A DNA stretch of 64,000 nucleotides from Lachnospiraceae bacterium 10-1 (GCA_000403495.2 KE159820.1:62001-126000), one strand, 5' to 3'; shown: positions 28,041 to 36,891, counted from the stretch's first letter. A program made the numbers and translations. The notes: a model not told the origin generated them from the letters alone.

Positions 28041-28095
28041 ATCTTAAACCTGTTCCTTTCAAAATTTAAAAATAATATACTGTCCTTCCGCCCCA

Positions 28096-28626
28096 TCAGA
28101 TCATAAATCCTGCAATCACAATACTTGCAGCTACTCCTGCCAGCGTGGACAAAAGGGCCCCCGTAAGAGTATACCTTGTTTTTGTAACCTTTGCCGCCAA
28201 AAAATACACACTCATTGTATAAAAGATTGTTTCCGTGCAGCTCATCATAATGGAAGTAATAAGCCCCACCAAAGAATCCGTACCATAATTTTTAAAAATA
28301 TCCAATACCAGACCTGTAGCTGCGGATGAAGAAAACATTTTAATAAATATTAGCGGAACAATTTCCGCAGGAAATCCTGCTCTTTCACTGGCAGGCCTTA
28401 CCAGCCTTTCCAAAAAATCAAGAAAACCGGATGCCCTAAGTACTCCTACCGCAGTCATCAGCGCAACCAAAGTAGGCATAATTCCTACCACGGTTTTCAG
28501 CCCGTCCTTTGCTCCTTTTACAAAATCCTCATAAACATTTGTCTTATTTGCAATTCCATAAGCTACAATATAAAAAATCAAAGCGGGAATTATAATATTG
28601 GAAATATTGGATAAAACAGAAGCCAT
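28096..28626 (-). CDS. spmB: spore maturation protein B-like membrane protein
   Basis: 176 residues with four or five membrane segments and the nucleoside-recognition (Gate) pattern of SpmB: PALIFYIVAYGI, VGIMPTLVALMTAVGVLRASG, MFSSSAATGLVLDIF and SCTETIFYTMSVYFLAA. In Bacillus, SpmA and SpmB are adjacent and help spore-core dehydration. No spmA neighbour is present here. It stands between a radical SAM gene and lacL, 54-55 nt from each. The start codon sits inside a 13-bp inverted repeat. SD AGGA is 9 nt upstream, in the hairpin loop. Confidence 0.85.
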   Translation of the reverse strand: MASVLSNISNIIIPALIFYIVAYGIANKTNVYEDFVKGAKDGLKTVVGIMPTLVALMTAVGVLRASGFLDFLERLVRPASERAGFPAEIVPLIFIKMFSSSAATGLVLDIFKNYGTDSLVGLITSIMMSCTETIFYTMSVYFLAAKVTKTRYTLTGALLSTLAGVAASIVIAGFMI

Positions 28627-28667
28627 ATATTGTATCCTGTACAGTTACATTTGTTACAATATATGGC
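28622..28667 (-). promoter_or_regulatory. hairpin sequestering the spmB start codon
   Basis: Perfect 13-bp inverted repeat GCCATATATTGTA/TACAATATATGGC with a 20-nt loop. In the minus-strand RNA the right arm contains the AUG of the SpmB-like gene and the loop contains its AGGA. No U-run follows, so it is not a standard terminator; translational control or a protein operator is possible. Confidence 0.55.
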
Positions 28668-28680
28668 TTTAGGGCAAATT

Positions 28681-30456
28681 TTATTCTGTAACAGCTCTCA
28701 CCAGCGCTTCCTTTGTAAGCGCATCCCTCTTTTTGTAATCAAAAATAACCAACGCCGGTTTACTTCTGCGTACTGTTATCTTTTCCCTTTCCTTTTCCCA
28801 CACAGGATAAAAAAAAGCTTCCATATGTGTCATTTTTATTGTCTGTCTGGCATGATACTCCTTGTATTCTGCCAGTATTTCCGGCTTTTCCTCTTCCTTC
28901 CGATAAAAGTCCCAAATACTGTCCCGGTATAAGCTTAAGTCCCTGCAAAAGTCAGGACGGTTTTTGGCATTTTCCCGCAGATAGTAGTCAAAGGTGAGGA
29001 GTTCCCTGTACAGTTCCTCTTTTTCCGGCGCTATACTTACTGCAAATGCAAGGATTACCTGATACCTGTAGCTTCTTGCAGGAGAATTAAGAAAATACCC
29101 TTTTTCCTCATAAAAAGCTGCCAGACTTCTAAACAATGCAAAAGGGCTTTCAAACATATTTTCTAAAACCGGAAGGGTATGGGTAAATTGGCCGGAATTA
29201 TAATAAAGTTCCACCATTTCTTCCATCTGCTTCAGCTTAAGTATTTCCCCGTAGGAAATCCATTTGGTATACAGCACTTCATAGGGAGGCCTTTCCCCAT
29301 AAGCAATCCCATACTCCCGGGACTTTTCCCATATCTTCGTTCCTTTAAGTACTTTTAGAAATCCAAGCTGTAACTGCTCCGGTTTCATGGCATACACATC
29401 ATTAAAAGAATTCTGAAAGCTTTCATAATCCTCATAGGGAAGCCCTGCAATCAGATCCAAATGGAGATGTATGTTTCTGTATTCCCGAATACGTTTCACC
29501 ACCTCCGCCACACACTTTAAATCTGTGCTGCGATTAATTTCCTTAAGTGTTTTCCTGTTGGTGGTCTGCACACCAATCTCCATCTGCAACAGTCCCGGGC
29601 GCATTCCCTTAAGAAGTAAAAGTTCTTCTTCATTAATCAGATCTGCTGCAATTTCAAAATGAAAATTTGTGACACCATTGTCATGTTCTTTGATATACTT
29701 CCATATTTCCATTGCATGATTATGATTGCAATTAAAAGTTCTGTCAATTAACTTTACCTGCGGAACCTTTTGTTCCAGGAAGAAAGCAAGCTCCTTTTTT
29801 ACTATGTCAGGATTTCGCAGACGTACTTTTTTATCTATGGAAGAAAGGCAATAGCTGCACCGGAAAGGGCATCCTCTGCTGGTCTCATAATAAATGATCT
29901 TATGGGAAAAGTCCTGTAAGTCCTCATACAAAAAGGGCAGTGCATTGATATCTGTAAGCGGCCTTTCTCCGGTACTTCCCTGTCTTAAAACAAGTCCCTG
30001 TATTTGTTCAAGTTCAGAGTCTTCCTCATCTTTTTTACTGCCGCCTTTGGTCTCTTTCCTCTTCTTCGATGTGTAATAAGTCAGCAGTTCCTTAAAAGTC
30101 TCTTCCCCTTCTCCCACCATAATTCCTTTAATCATGGGAAGCTTTTTTATTAGAATTTCCCCATCATAGGAAACTTCAGGCCCTCCCAGCCAGATATCCG
30201 TATCCGGAAGTACCTTTGGAATTTCCCATAACAGCTCCTGTATCACATCAATATTCCAGATATAGCAGGAAAATCCAATTACGTCAGGATGTCTTTTATA
30301 CAGATCACCTAAAATTTCTTCCGTCTTTTGATTGATTGTATATTGCGCCAAGGCAATATAAGGCTGTAACTGACTGCCGGCATATGCCTTTAAGCTGTAT
30401 ACAGCCGGATTAGAATGAATATATTTTGCATTTACCGCAGTCAGTAAAAATTGCAT
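28681..30456 (-). CDS. B12-binding domain radical SAM protein, DUF4080 family
   Basis: 591 residues. The N-terminal ~130 residues are a cobalamin-binding Rossmann-like domain (NAKYIHSNPAVYSLKAYAG, then DIWLGGPEVSY). The radical SAM motif SRGCPFRCSYCLSS (CxxxCxxC) is near residue 195, with a TIM-barrel continuing through LHLDLIAGLPYEDYESF. A C-terminal DUF4080 extension follows. Such class B-type proteins are often methyltransferases or of unknown chemistry; substrate not predictable. It is 14 nt after galT and appears to be in the gal/lac transcript, though a functional link to sugar use is not obvious. Confidence 0.9.
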   Translation of the reverse strand: MQFLLTAVNAKYIHSNPAVYSLKAYAGSQLQPYIALAQYTINQKTEEILGDLYKRHPDVIGFSCYIWNIDVIQELLWEIPKVLPDTDIWLGGPEVSYDGEILIKKLPMIKGIMVGEGEETFKELLTYYTSKKRKETKGGSKKDEEDSELEQIQGLVLRQGSTGERPLTDINALPFLYEDLQDFSHKIIYYETSRGCPFRCSYCLSSIDKKVRLRNPDIVKKELAFFLEQKVPQVKLIDRTFNCNHNHAMEIWKYIKEHDNGVTNFHFEIAADLINEEELLLLKGMRPGLLQMEIGVQTTNRKTLKEINRSTDLKCVAEVVKRIREYRNIHLHLDLIAGLPYEDYESFQNSFNDVYAMKPEQLQLGFLKVLKGTKIWEKSREYGIAYGERPPYEVLYTKWISYGEILKLKQMEEMVELYYNSGQFTHTLPVLENMFESPFALFRSLAAFYEEKGYFLNSPARSYRYQVILAFAVSIAPEKEELYRELLTFDYYLRENAKNRPDFCRDLSLYRDSIWDFYRKEEEKPEILAEYKEYHARQTIKMTHMEAFFYPVWEKEREKITVRRSKPALVIFDYKKRDALTKEALVRAVTE

Positions 30457-30470
30457 TAGTTTCCTTTCTG

Positions 30471-31994
30471 TTATGCATTTAAGCTTTGAGTAAAACGGTC
30501 AAACGCCTGCCTGCCTGCCTCATCACGTTTGTAAACACCTGCATCTGTAAGCACCTGCATAAATACGATTCCGATTTCTTTTTGTATAATATCATCAATA
30601 TTGGATGCATCAATTTTTTCATATGCCGCCTTAAACTCATCCACCCAGTCAGCATGTTTCTCAAGCACTTCATCTTTATGCAGATCCTGTCCCTCTAAGA
30701 TCGCCTTTTTCAAAAGTTCCATCTCTTCCTTTAACCGGGCGGGAAGCACTGCCAATCCCATTACTTCAATTAAACCAATATTTTCCTTTTTAATATGATG
30801 AAGTCCTGCATGGGGATGATAAACCCCCAAAGGATGCTCTTCGGTAGTGATATTATTCCGAAGCACCAGGTCCAGTTCAAAATATTCCCCTCTCTTACGG
30901 GCAATCGGTGTTATGGTGTTGTGAGGTTCTCCGTCCGTGTTGGCATAAATAAAGGCATCTTCGTCGGTATAGCTTCTCCACCGGTTAAGAATTTTATCTG
31001 CCAGTTCAATGATTCTGTCTGAATCTGCTGCTTTTAAACGGATTACGGACATAGGCCATTTCACAATTCCGGCTTCCACATCTTCAAATCCTGTAACCTT
31101 AAATGTTTTCTCTACAGGTGCTTTTGCCATTGCAAACTCATAATGGCCGCCCTGGAAATGATCATGACTCAAAATAGAGCCGCCCACAATAGGCAGATCC
31201 GCATTGGAACCCACAAAATAATGAGGGAACAGCTTAACAAAATCAAACAGCTTACAAAAGGTTCCTCTGTCAATCTTCATAGGAATGTGCTGTCCATTAA
31301 ACACAATGCAATGCTCATTATAATATACATAAGGAGAATACTGGAATCCCCATGTATCATTTTGGATCGTCACCGGAATGATTCTGTGATTTTGCCTTGC
31401 AGGATGATTAACTCTCCCTGCATAACCTTCATTTTCCCGGCACAACAGACATTTGGGATATCCTGCCTGCTTTGCATTTCTGGCAGCTGCAATTGCCTTG
31501 GGATCTTTTTCAGGCTTGGAAAGATTAATGGTAATATCCAAATCGCCATATTCTGTAGAGGTTACCCATTTCACATCCTTTTTGATTCTGTACCGTCTGA
31601 TATAATCAGAATCGCAGGAAAGTTTATAGTAGTAGTCCGTTGCTTTCTGTGCATCCTGCCCGTAATATTCCTGGAAGGTTTTTATCACTTCACTGGGACG
31701 GGGCATCAAAGTGCTCATGATTTTTGTATCAAACAAATCTCTGTATACTACTCCGTTTTCCTTTAAAATCCCCTTCTCGTAAGCATAATCCAGCATACTG
31801 GAAAGAATGTCCTCTAACTCCTCCACATCTGTTCCTTCAATTTCCTGTTCCTTTTGCTCATCCACATCCTCAAGTTCATCCAGTTCAAACAGCTCAATCA
31901 GCCTGTTTGTGGTATAAATCTTATCCTCTGCTGGAACAAGTCCGGTTTTTAGTCCATATACAATTAATTTTCTGATCGCTTCCTGAATTAACAT
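30471..31994 (-). CDS. galT: UDP-glucose--hexose-1-phosphate uridylyltransferase (GalT, Firmicute type)
   Basis: Leloir pathway enzyme exchanging UMP between UDP-glucose and galactose 1-phosphate. The length (507) and the motifs YNEHCIVFNGQHIPM and GSILSHDHFQGGHYEF identify the longer GalT type 2 of Firmicutes, which differs from the E. coli enzyme. The start has AGGAGG at ideal spacing. It is 12 nt downstream of galK in the standard galKT order; galE is not in the window. It works with LacLM and the GH36 alpha-galactosidase, which release galactose. Confidence 0.97.
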   Translation of the reverse strand: MLIQEAIRKLIVYGLKTGLVPAEDKIYTTNRLIELFELDELEDVDEQKEQEIEGTDVEELEDILSSMLDYAYEKGILKENGVVYRDLFDTKIMSTLMPRPSEVIKTFQEYYGQDAQKATDYYYKLSCDSDYIRRYRIKKDVKWVTSTEYGDLDITINLSKPEKDPKAIAAARNAKQAGYPKCLLCRENEGYAGRVNHPARQNHRIIPVTIQNDTWGFQYSPYVYYNEHCIVFNGQHIPMKIDRGTFCKLFDFVKLFPHYFVGSNADLPIVGGSILSHDHFQGGHYEFAMAKAPVEKTFKVTGFEDVEAGIVKWPMSVIRLKAADSDRIIELADKILNRWRSYTDEDAFIYANTDGEPHNTITPIARKRGEYFELDLVLRNNITTEEHPLGVYHPHAGLHHIKKENIGLIEVMGLAVLPARLKEEMELLKKAILEGQDLHKDEVLEKHADWVDEFKAAYEKIDASNIDDIIQKEIGIVFMQVLTDAGVYKRDEAGRQAFDRFTQSLNA

Positions 31995-32006
31995 TACTAA
32001 CCCCTC

Positions 32007-33170
32007 CTATAATGTGCAAGGTCCATTCCCAATTTCAACTACATAAAAGTCTGCTTTATAACCGATTTTTGCAAGATAAGCTTTCCCTACCTGCTCCGTA
32101 AAGGCATCAATTGCTTCATCCTTTACCAGACTCACCGTACAGCCTCCAAATCCTGCCCCTGTCATACGGGAGCCGATCACGCCTTTTATCTTCCATGCCT
32201 CTTCCACAAGTGTATCTAGCTCAATACCAGTCACTTCATAATCATCCCGTAAGGATACATGAGAATCATTCATAAGACGTCCAAATAATTCAATATTGCC
32301 AGCCTTTAAAGCATCCACGGCTTTAATAGTACGCTGATTTTCATAAACTGCATGTCTTGCCCTCTTTACCCTGACAGAATCCTTAATTGCATCTTTATGC
32401 TGCTCAAACTCATCTTCCGCCAAATCGCCAAGTCCCTTAATATCTATTACTTTTTGCAATTCAGCAAGAGCGGTTTCACATTCGCTTCTTCTTTCATTAT
32501 ACTTGGAATCCCCAAGCCCGCGTTTTTTATTGCTGCATGCAATTACCAGTTTGGCGCCTTCCAGCTTTATAGGTGCATAAGTATATGACAGATCTGCCGT
32601 ATCTAAGAAAATAGCATGATCTTTCTTTCCCATAGCAATTGCAAACTGATCCATAATACCACAGTTTACACCATTAAAATTATTTTCTGCATACTGGCCG
32701 ATCAGCGCCAGATCCTGATTGCTTACTTCAAATTCAAAGAAATTTTTTAAAATATATCCGGTAAGCACTTCCACTGATGCGGATGATGACAGTCCTGATC
32801 CATTGGGAATATTTCCGTTTAAAAGAAGATCCATTCCGAAAGGAATCTGAAATCCCTTTTTTTCAAATGCCCACATAACGCCCTTGGGATAGTTGGTCCA
32901 GCCTGCTTCCTTTTCCGCCTTTAAATTATCAAGAGAAGATTCAATCACTCCCAAGTGGTCAAAATTCATGGAAAAAAACCGCAGCTTACGGTCCTTTCTC
33001 ATTCTTGCCACACCGTAAGTGCCAATGGTAAGGGCACAGGGAAATACATGACCGCCATTGTAATCCGTATGCTCCCCAATTAAATTTACACGCCCCGGTG
33101 CAAAAAATGCTTTCGCTCCTTCTGCATCCCCAAACACTTCTTTAAACTTTTTAAATATAGTATCCTTCAT
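32007..33170 (-). CDS. galK: galactokinase
   Basis: GHMP-family kinase, 387 residues, phosphorylating galactose at C1. The galactokinase signature GRVNLIGEHTDYNGG is near residue 27, the phosphate loop GSGLSSSASVEVL near 120, and the C-terminal GHMP motif GAGFGGCTVSLV near 335. GGAGG precedes the ATG. It is first in the probable gal/lac operon, behind a palindromic 5' leader element, and adjacent to an AraC-type regulator that may activate it. Confidence 0.98.
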   Translation of the reverse strand: MKDTIFKKFKEVFGDAEGAKAFFAPGRVNLIGEHTDYNGGHVFPCALTIGTYGVARMRKDRKLRFFSMNFDHLGVIESSLDNLKAEKEAGWTNYPKGVMWAFEKKGFQIPFGMDLLLNGNIPNGSGLSSSASVEVLTGYILKNFFEFEVSNQDLALIGQYAENNFNGVNCGIMDQFAIAMGKKDHAIFLDTADLSYTYAPIKLEGAKLVIACSNKKRGLGDSKYNERRSECETALAELQKVIDIKGLGDLAEDEFEQHKDAIKDSVRVKRARHAVYENQRTIKAVDALKAGNIELFGRLMNDSHVSLRDDYEVTGIELDTLVEEAWKIKGVIGSRMTGAGFGGCTVSLVKDEAIDAFTEQVGKAYLAKIGYKADFYVVEIGNGPCTL

Positions 33171-33186
33171 CTGCTACCTCCAATTC

Positions 33187-33202
33187 TACTGTTAAAACAG
33201 TA
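33187..33202. promoter_or_regulatory. palindromic operator or hairpin in galK leader
   Basis: Perfect palindrome TACTGTT-AA-AACAGTA lying between the candidate -10 and the galK ribosome-binding site, a plausible repressor site in the untranslated leader. Confidence 0.45.
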
Positions 33203-33229
33203 AATCCATTCCTTCCTTTATCTGTCCAC

Positions 33230-33258
33230 ATTATAAGGTAAATCCAAATGGAAAAACC
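33230..33258 (-). promoter_or_regulatory. candidate promoter of the galK operon
   Basis: Minus-strand consensus -10 TATAAT with a 17-nt spacer to a poor -35 (GGTTTT). A weak -35 fits dependence on an activator such as the neighbouring AraC-type protein. Confidence 0.45.
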
Positions 33259-33290
33259 AGATTTCTATGTTTAGAAAACCTGTCAAAATG

Positions 33291-34193
33291 TTAACTGTTA
33301 AGTCTGTTGACCTGATTGATAAAATCTTCAATCTGTTTTAAATATTCCTTATTTTTTCGAGTTTCCCCTTTTTGCATCTCCTTGCGGTAAGAAGAAGGAG
33401 ACATCTTTTTCATCTGCTTAAATGATTTAGTAAACACAAGAGGATCTAAATAGCCGCAGGAAAGCGCAATGCTTTCCACCGGAAGGTCTGTAGTCTGTAA
33501 CAATTCTGCGGCTTTCGTAATTCGGAAAGTAGTAAGAAACTGCTGGGGAGACATTCCCATTGCATTTTTAAACAATGTATATAAATAGCTTCTGTTAATA
33601 CACACGTAATCCGCCACATCTGTAATCCTGATGGAATTACAGTAATTGCTTACAATAAAATCCACTGCCCTTCTCACATAATAATCAGCCTTATCTATTT
33701 CTCCCTTTTCCTCAACATGAGCGCTTTCCGCAATCAGGGATAAAAACAGATAAAGCTGTCCGTTTCTTCTTAAATCATTTGCCACACCAAAGGTATTATG
33801 TTCCATCATATCCATAACTGCTTTGGTAAACTCTTTGTCCCTATCCGATTTAAATATAGGAGTTGCCGCTGAAAACCCCATATCCCGCATTAGTTCTTCG
33901 GCCATATTTCCATTAAATCCTACCCACACATAAGTCCAGGGATCCATCTCATCCGCCTGATAAAAGGTAAGCACATCCGGTGGAATTACAAACCCGTATC
34001 CGGCCTCTAAAAAATAATCCTTATTTCCAATAGAAAATTTCCCCTTACCGCTAAGTACAAAATGCACCACAAAATGAGGCTTAATTGCCGGACCAAAGCT
34101 ATGGAAAGGCTCTGTTCTGGATATTCCACAGCAGTTTACAAACAAACTTCCTTTTTTCTCACCGGAAAATTCTAATTCATACGCTTTTTCCAC
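33291..34193 (-). CDS. AraC family transcriptional regulator
   Basis: 300 residues. The N-terminal cupin domain has the sugar-sensor pattern (HFVLSGKGKFSIGNKDYFLEAGYGFVIPP). The C-terminal ~100 residues hold two HTH units, IRITDVADYVCINRSYLYTLF and the conserved SIALSCGYLDPLVFTKSFKQMKKMSPSSYR. This arrangement is typical of activators of alpha-galactoside, lactose and raffinose genes (MsmR/RafR/LacR-like). GTG is the start, with AGGAGG 7 nt upstream. The next gene downstream in the same direction is galK, the likely target. Confidence 0.93.
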   Translation of the reverse strand: MEKAYELEFSGEKKGSLFVNCCGISRTEPFHSFGPAIKPHFVVHFVLSGKGKFSIGNKDYFLEAGYGFVIPPDVLTFYQADEMDPWTYVWVGFNGNMAEELMRDMGFSAATPIFKSDRDKEFTKAVMDMMEHNTFGVANDLRRNGQLYLFLSLIAESAHVEEKGEIDKADYYVRRAVDFIVSNYCNSIRITDVADYVCINRSYLYTLFKNAMGMSPQQFLTTFRITKAAELLQTTDLPVESIALSCGYLDPLVFTKSFKQMKKMSPSSYRKEMQKGETRKNKEYLKQIEDFINQVNRLNS

Positions 34194-34204
34194 AAGGAAA
34201 CCTC

Positions 34205-34864
34205 CTAAGTAGTCAGGCTGATTATTTTTTGCTCCGCATCATAAATAAGATTCAGCTTTATTCCCTCTTGCGTATATTCTCCCGCCAAAAGCTCCAATTG
34301 ATAAACTGTCCCTTCCACGTCCACAAGTTCTAAAATCCAGGGAGTATTGTCAACGTCTCTCTGCAAAGTCAGTCCGGTGAGAGTTTCTCCCTGGGTAAAC
34401 TCGTTAATTCCAAAAAGCAGATTTTCGTGTACCCCTACATCTCCACTTTCATACAGCTTGATTTCCGTAAAGGAAATTTCCGTCTGATTCACTAAAGTAA
34501 CGGGAATTGGAACAAGAACAGCCGCTTCCTCTTCTCCCTTCATATTAGTTAGCGTATTCAAATGACGCTCATAAGAAGAAATTAATGCATCCATGATCTG
34601 GATCAAAATATCAATCTCCTCATCATCCATTTCCACCAAATTGTAGCCTTCTACCTCTGTTATCTTTTCCCTTAACTCCGTTAAAGCTTCATCCAGCGAA
34701 TTATTGTCAACATCATTATGTGCTTCTACCACCTGATTGTGTATTTCAGCCAACTGTGCATATTTTTGCTGTGCCTGGGCTACCTTTTCCTCAGAAGGTC
34801 CGCATGCTGTAACAAAAATGCACAAGCAGCATATTATAAATAAGGAAGTAATCTTTTTAAACAT
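34205..34864 (-). CDS. lipoprotein of unknown function
   Basis: About 219 residues. The signal peptide MFKKITSLFIICCLCIF ends in lipobox VTAC with Cys at 21. A helical segment (residues 25-100, VAQAQQKYAQLAEIHNQVVE) probably forms a coiled coil, and a C-terminal beta-rich part (LTLQRDVDNTPWILELVDVEG) follows. No known family recognised. The frame is open 27 codons upstream, but the signal peptide sets the start; its AGAGGA is unusually close to the ATG. It ends 12 nt before the AraC gene, so they may be co-transcribed. Confidence 0.7.
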   Translation of the reverse strand: MFKKITSLFIICCLCIFVTACGPSEEKVAQAQQKYAQLAEIHNQVVEAHNDVDNNSLDEALTELREKITEVEGYNLVEMDDEEIDILIQIMDALISSYERHLNTLTNMKGEEEAAVLVPIPVTLVNQTEISFTEIKLYESGDVGVHENLLFGINEFTQGETLTGLTLQRDVDNTPWILELVDVEGTVYQLELLAGEYTQEGIKLNLIYDAEQKIISLTT

Positions 34865-34938
34865 ATCCTCTGTCTCATTCTTTCTATAAGTATAGTCTCT
34901 GTTATTCAGTATAAAAAAATAGAAAGAAAAAAGCAAGC

Positions 34939-34967
34939 TTGACAAAGCCTCTTCCTTATTTTATAAT
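34939..34967 (+). promoter_or_regulatory. consensus promoter of the tRNA-Gly gene
   Basis: Plus-strand TTGACA, 17-nt spacer, TATAAT, an exact sigma-A consensus, about 47 nt before the tRNA. Confidence 0.85.
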
Positions 34968-35013
34968 AACTCTTGTGCATTAGGTATCAATAGACAAATA
35001 CAATATTTATTAT

Positions 35014-35084
35014 GCGGGTGTAGTTCAATGGTAGAACACCAGCCTTCCAAGCTGGATACGTGGGTTCGATTCCCATCACCCGCT
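35014..35084 (+). tRNA. tRNA-Gly (anticodon TCC)
   Basis: Complete cloverleaf: acceptor GCGGGTG/CACCCGC, D arm TAGTTCAATGGTAGA, anticodon stem CCAGC/GCTGG around loop CTTCCAA (anticodon at 35046-35048), and T arm GTGGG-TTCGATT-CCCAT. CCA is not encoded. A T-rich run follows directly and can end transcription. It reads GGA/GGG codons. The stop codon of the convergent CPBP gene falls within its 3' acceptor strand. Confidence 0.97.
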
Positions 35085-36065
35085 CTTTTTATATACTTTT
35101 GTAAATAAAAATGGCATAAACACAATTCCATTAAGAACCAACAGCATCAAAACATCCTCCCATCTATATACCTGATTTCCTATATCTGTACTTTGAGTCA
35201 GCACTACTCCCATATTATTATTTATATAATGAATCACAATAGGAACCCATAAATTACCTGTTTTGCAATAAGCATAGCCAAAGAAAACTGAAAATGTAAT
35301 GCAGGTAATCTGATGCAGCAAAATACTGTAAATCCATGTATCCGGGCTATATAAAAACACATTAAGCGGCAAATGCCACAGTCCCCAGATTACACCCAGT
35401 AGTATCACACCACCCTTTAGTCCAAAACGCTTTTGAAGCATAGGCTGCAGGAAAAATCTCCATCCATACTCTTCCCCGAAAAAGGCAATAAATGACAAAT
35501 AAAAATTAATTACCAGAACCACCATTGTAATCCATGTTTCAGGAGCAATAAATATTCCCCTTAACTCACCAAGCCCATCCGGAATGCTTGATAAAATCAA
35601 GCGCAGTATATACAATACAAAAAACAAAAGCATCATCAAAAAAGATTGCTTTACTTTATTCCCCCCAAATCGAAGCCCATAATCATCTCTTACTTCCTTC
35701 TTTTCCCAAAGCAACATAATCCATGATAAAATACTTCCCAATATTAGTACATAGTTTTCAGCCAAAAACCACATATCCGAAGAAAAAAATACACTTCCTA
35801 TTGTAAGCAGCATAGAGATTCCTGCTGTTACTAAATAGGTAATAAAAAATTTTCCAGGTTTCCTTTTTTCTTTTCCGGTCGTCAGCAATAGTGCAAGTAT
35901 AACTGCTGCTGCAGGATACATCATCTGCGCTGATGCAAATATGGTAACATCATTTCCTTTCCGGCTGCTGATTCCCATGAAAAATCCCATAAGTATCGTT
36001 ATGCCAAAATTCACCACTACAAAAACCTTTAACTGCTTCCTTTCAACATCTGTCCACTGCTTCAT
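35076..36065 (-). CDS. CPBP family intramembrane glutamic endopeptidase
   Basis: About 329 residues and eight membrane segments. The CPBP (Abi/CaaX protease) motifs are visible: FFGEEYGWRFFLQP with the catalytic Glu pair, GVIWGLWHLPL and the late IVIHYINNN. Such proteins process prenylated or bacteriocin-related peptides in some systems; the substrate here is unknown. The ATG of MKQWTDVERK is chosen because GAGGAGG, at the end of the gene before, sits about 10 nt upstream. Its last codons overlap the tRNA-Gly 3' end on the opposite strand. It is third in a three-gene set with an XRE regulator. Confidence 0.9.
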   Translation of the reverse strand: MKQWTDVERKQLKVFVVVNFGITILMGFFMGISSRKGNDVTIFASAQMMYPAAAVILALLLTTGKEKRKPGKFFITYLVTAGISMLLTIGSVFFSSDMWFLAENYVLILGSILSWIMLLWEKKEVRDDYGLRFGGNKVKQSFLMMLLFFVLYILRLILSSIPDGLGELRGIFIAPETWITMVVLVINFYLSFIAFFGEEYGWRFFLQPMLQKRFGLKGGVILLGVIWGLWHLPLNVFLYSPDTWIYSILLHQITCITFSVFFGYAYCKTGNLWVPIVIHYINNNMGVVLTQSTDIGNQVYRWEDVLMLLVLNGIVFMPFLFTKVYKKSG

Positions 36066-36066
36066 C

Positions 36067-36567
36067 TTACTTATCCTCCTCATCTTCCGCCTCTTCTGCT
36101 GCTTCTGTCTCTAACTTCTTTTCTCTCATTTTAGCAAATCCTCCTCCTATTAAAAAGATAAGAAAGGATATACTAAAAGTGTATGCCGCTGATATAGCCG
36201 AAATATTCAAAACCATTTCCATATTTCCCGAATTTTCTTTTACACCGCTCAATATCCTTAAAGCACCTACTATAAGTGCTGGCCAAAGGCTGTACACCAG
36301 ATAAGATTTGATTCCTGGCACCTTTTTTGATTGATAGCTCCATACGCCCTTCCATGCCCAGCTAACCGTTACAAATACTGCTACTACCATAAAGACAATC
36401 CCTTCACCTAAGATCTTATCGCCTTCGTCTAAAATAATTCCCTGAATAATCATCTCCGCCAAAAGCAGCCAAAACATCAGCCAGAAACCATAATGTTCCA
36501 CCATAAGCAAATCCATTTTCTGTCTCTCATCTACCTTTTCTTCAAACAACCGTTTAAATTTACTCAT
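36067..36567 (-). CDS. DUF6773-like membrane protein
   Basis: 166 residues with four predicted transmembrane helices and cytoplasmic charged ends (a basic MSKFKRLFEEKVDERQK start, a very acidic TEAAEEAEDEEDK end). The N-terminal DERQ followed by helices is the pattern of DUF6773/DUF3796-type proteins that often sit beside small XRE regulators. It overlaps the regulator gene by 8 nt and its stop is at the CPBP start, so the three are one operon. Function unknown; a membrane partner of the regulator or protease is possible. Confidence 0.72.
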   Translation of the reverse strand: MSKFKRLFEEKVDERQKMDLLMVEHYGFWLMFWLLLAEMIIQGIILDEGDKILGEGIVFMVVAVFVTVSWAWKGVWSYQSKKVPGIKSYLVYSLWPALIVGALRILSGVKENSGNMEMVLNISAISAAYTFSISFLIFLIGGGFAKMREKKLETEAAEEAEDEEDK

Positions 36568-36772
36568 TTTCTGCCTCCTCTTCTTCCCAAAAAAGTTCGT
36601 CCAGTGTCTTTCCCAGCGCCCTGCAAATAGAAAGGCAAAGCTGCAGGGAAGGATTGAATTTACCAGACTCTATCATACCAATGGTCTGTCTGGTTGCCCC
36701 TACCAGATCTGCCAGCTGCTCCTGAGACAAATCTTTTTCTATTCTTGCTATTTTCATCTTTTTATTTTTCAA
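36560..36772 (-). CDS. small XRE-family transcriptional regulator
   Basis: About 70 residues, almost entirely an HTH-3 domain: KIARIEKDLSQEQLADLVGATRQTIGMIESGKFNPSLQLCL, followed by an acidic tail (ELFWEEEEAENE). This is the YgzD/HipB-like class that commonly controls an adjacent membrane-protein operon. TTG is the likely start because GGGAG lies 7 nt upstream; ATG five codons in is an alternative. A good promoter sits behind it. It overlaps the DUF6773-like gene, and autoregulation of this operon is the natural expectation. Confidence 0.9.
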   Translation of the reverse strand: MKNKKMKIARIEKDLSQEQLADLVGATRQTIGMIESGKFNPSLQLCLSICRALGKTLDELFWEEEEAENE

Positions 36773-36862
36773 ATAATTCTCCCTTCTCAAGTACTGATTT
36801 ATTATTTATCGTTTCTATTTTTCCCGTCAATTCTTTATCCTTTTAGCTTCTTATTTACTTAT

Positions 36863-36891
36863 AATATATATTTTAATTTGCTTTTTGTCAA
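36863..36891 (-). promoter_or_regulatory. promoter of the XRE-DUF6773-CPBP operon
   Basis: Minus-strand TTGACA, 17-nt spacer, TATATT. The surrounding stretch (36773-36975) is otherwise AT-rich with no gene; the left end of the insertion sequence begins beyond it. Confidence 0.65.
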
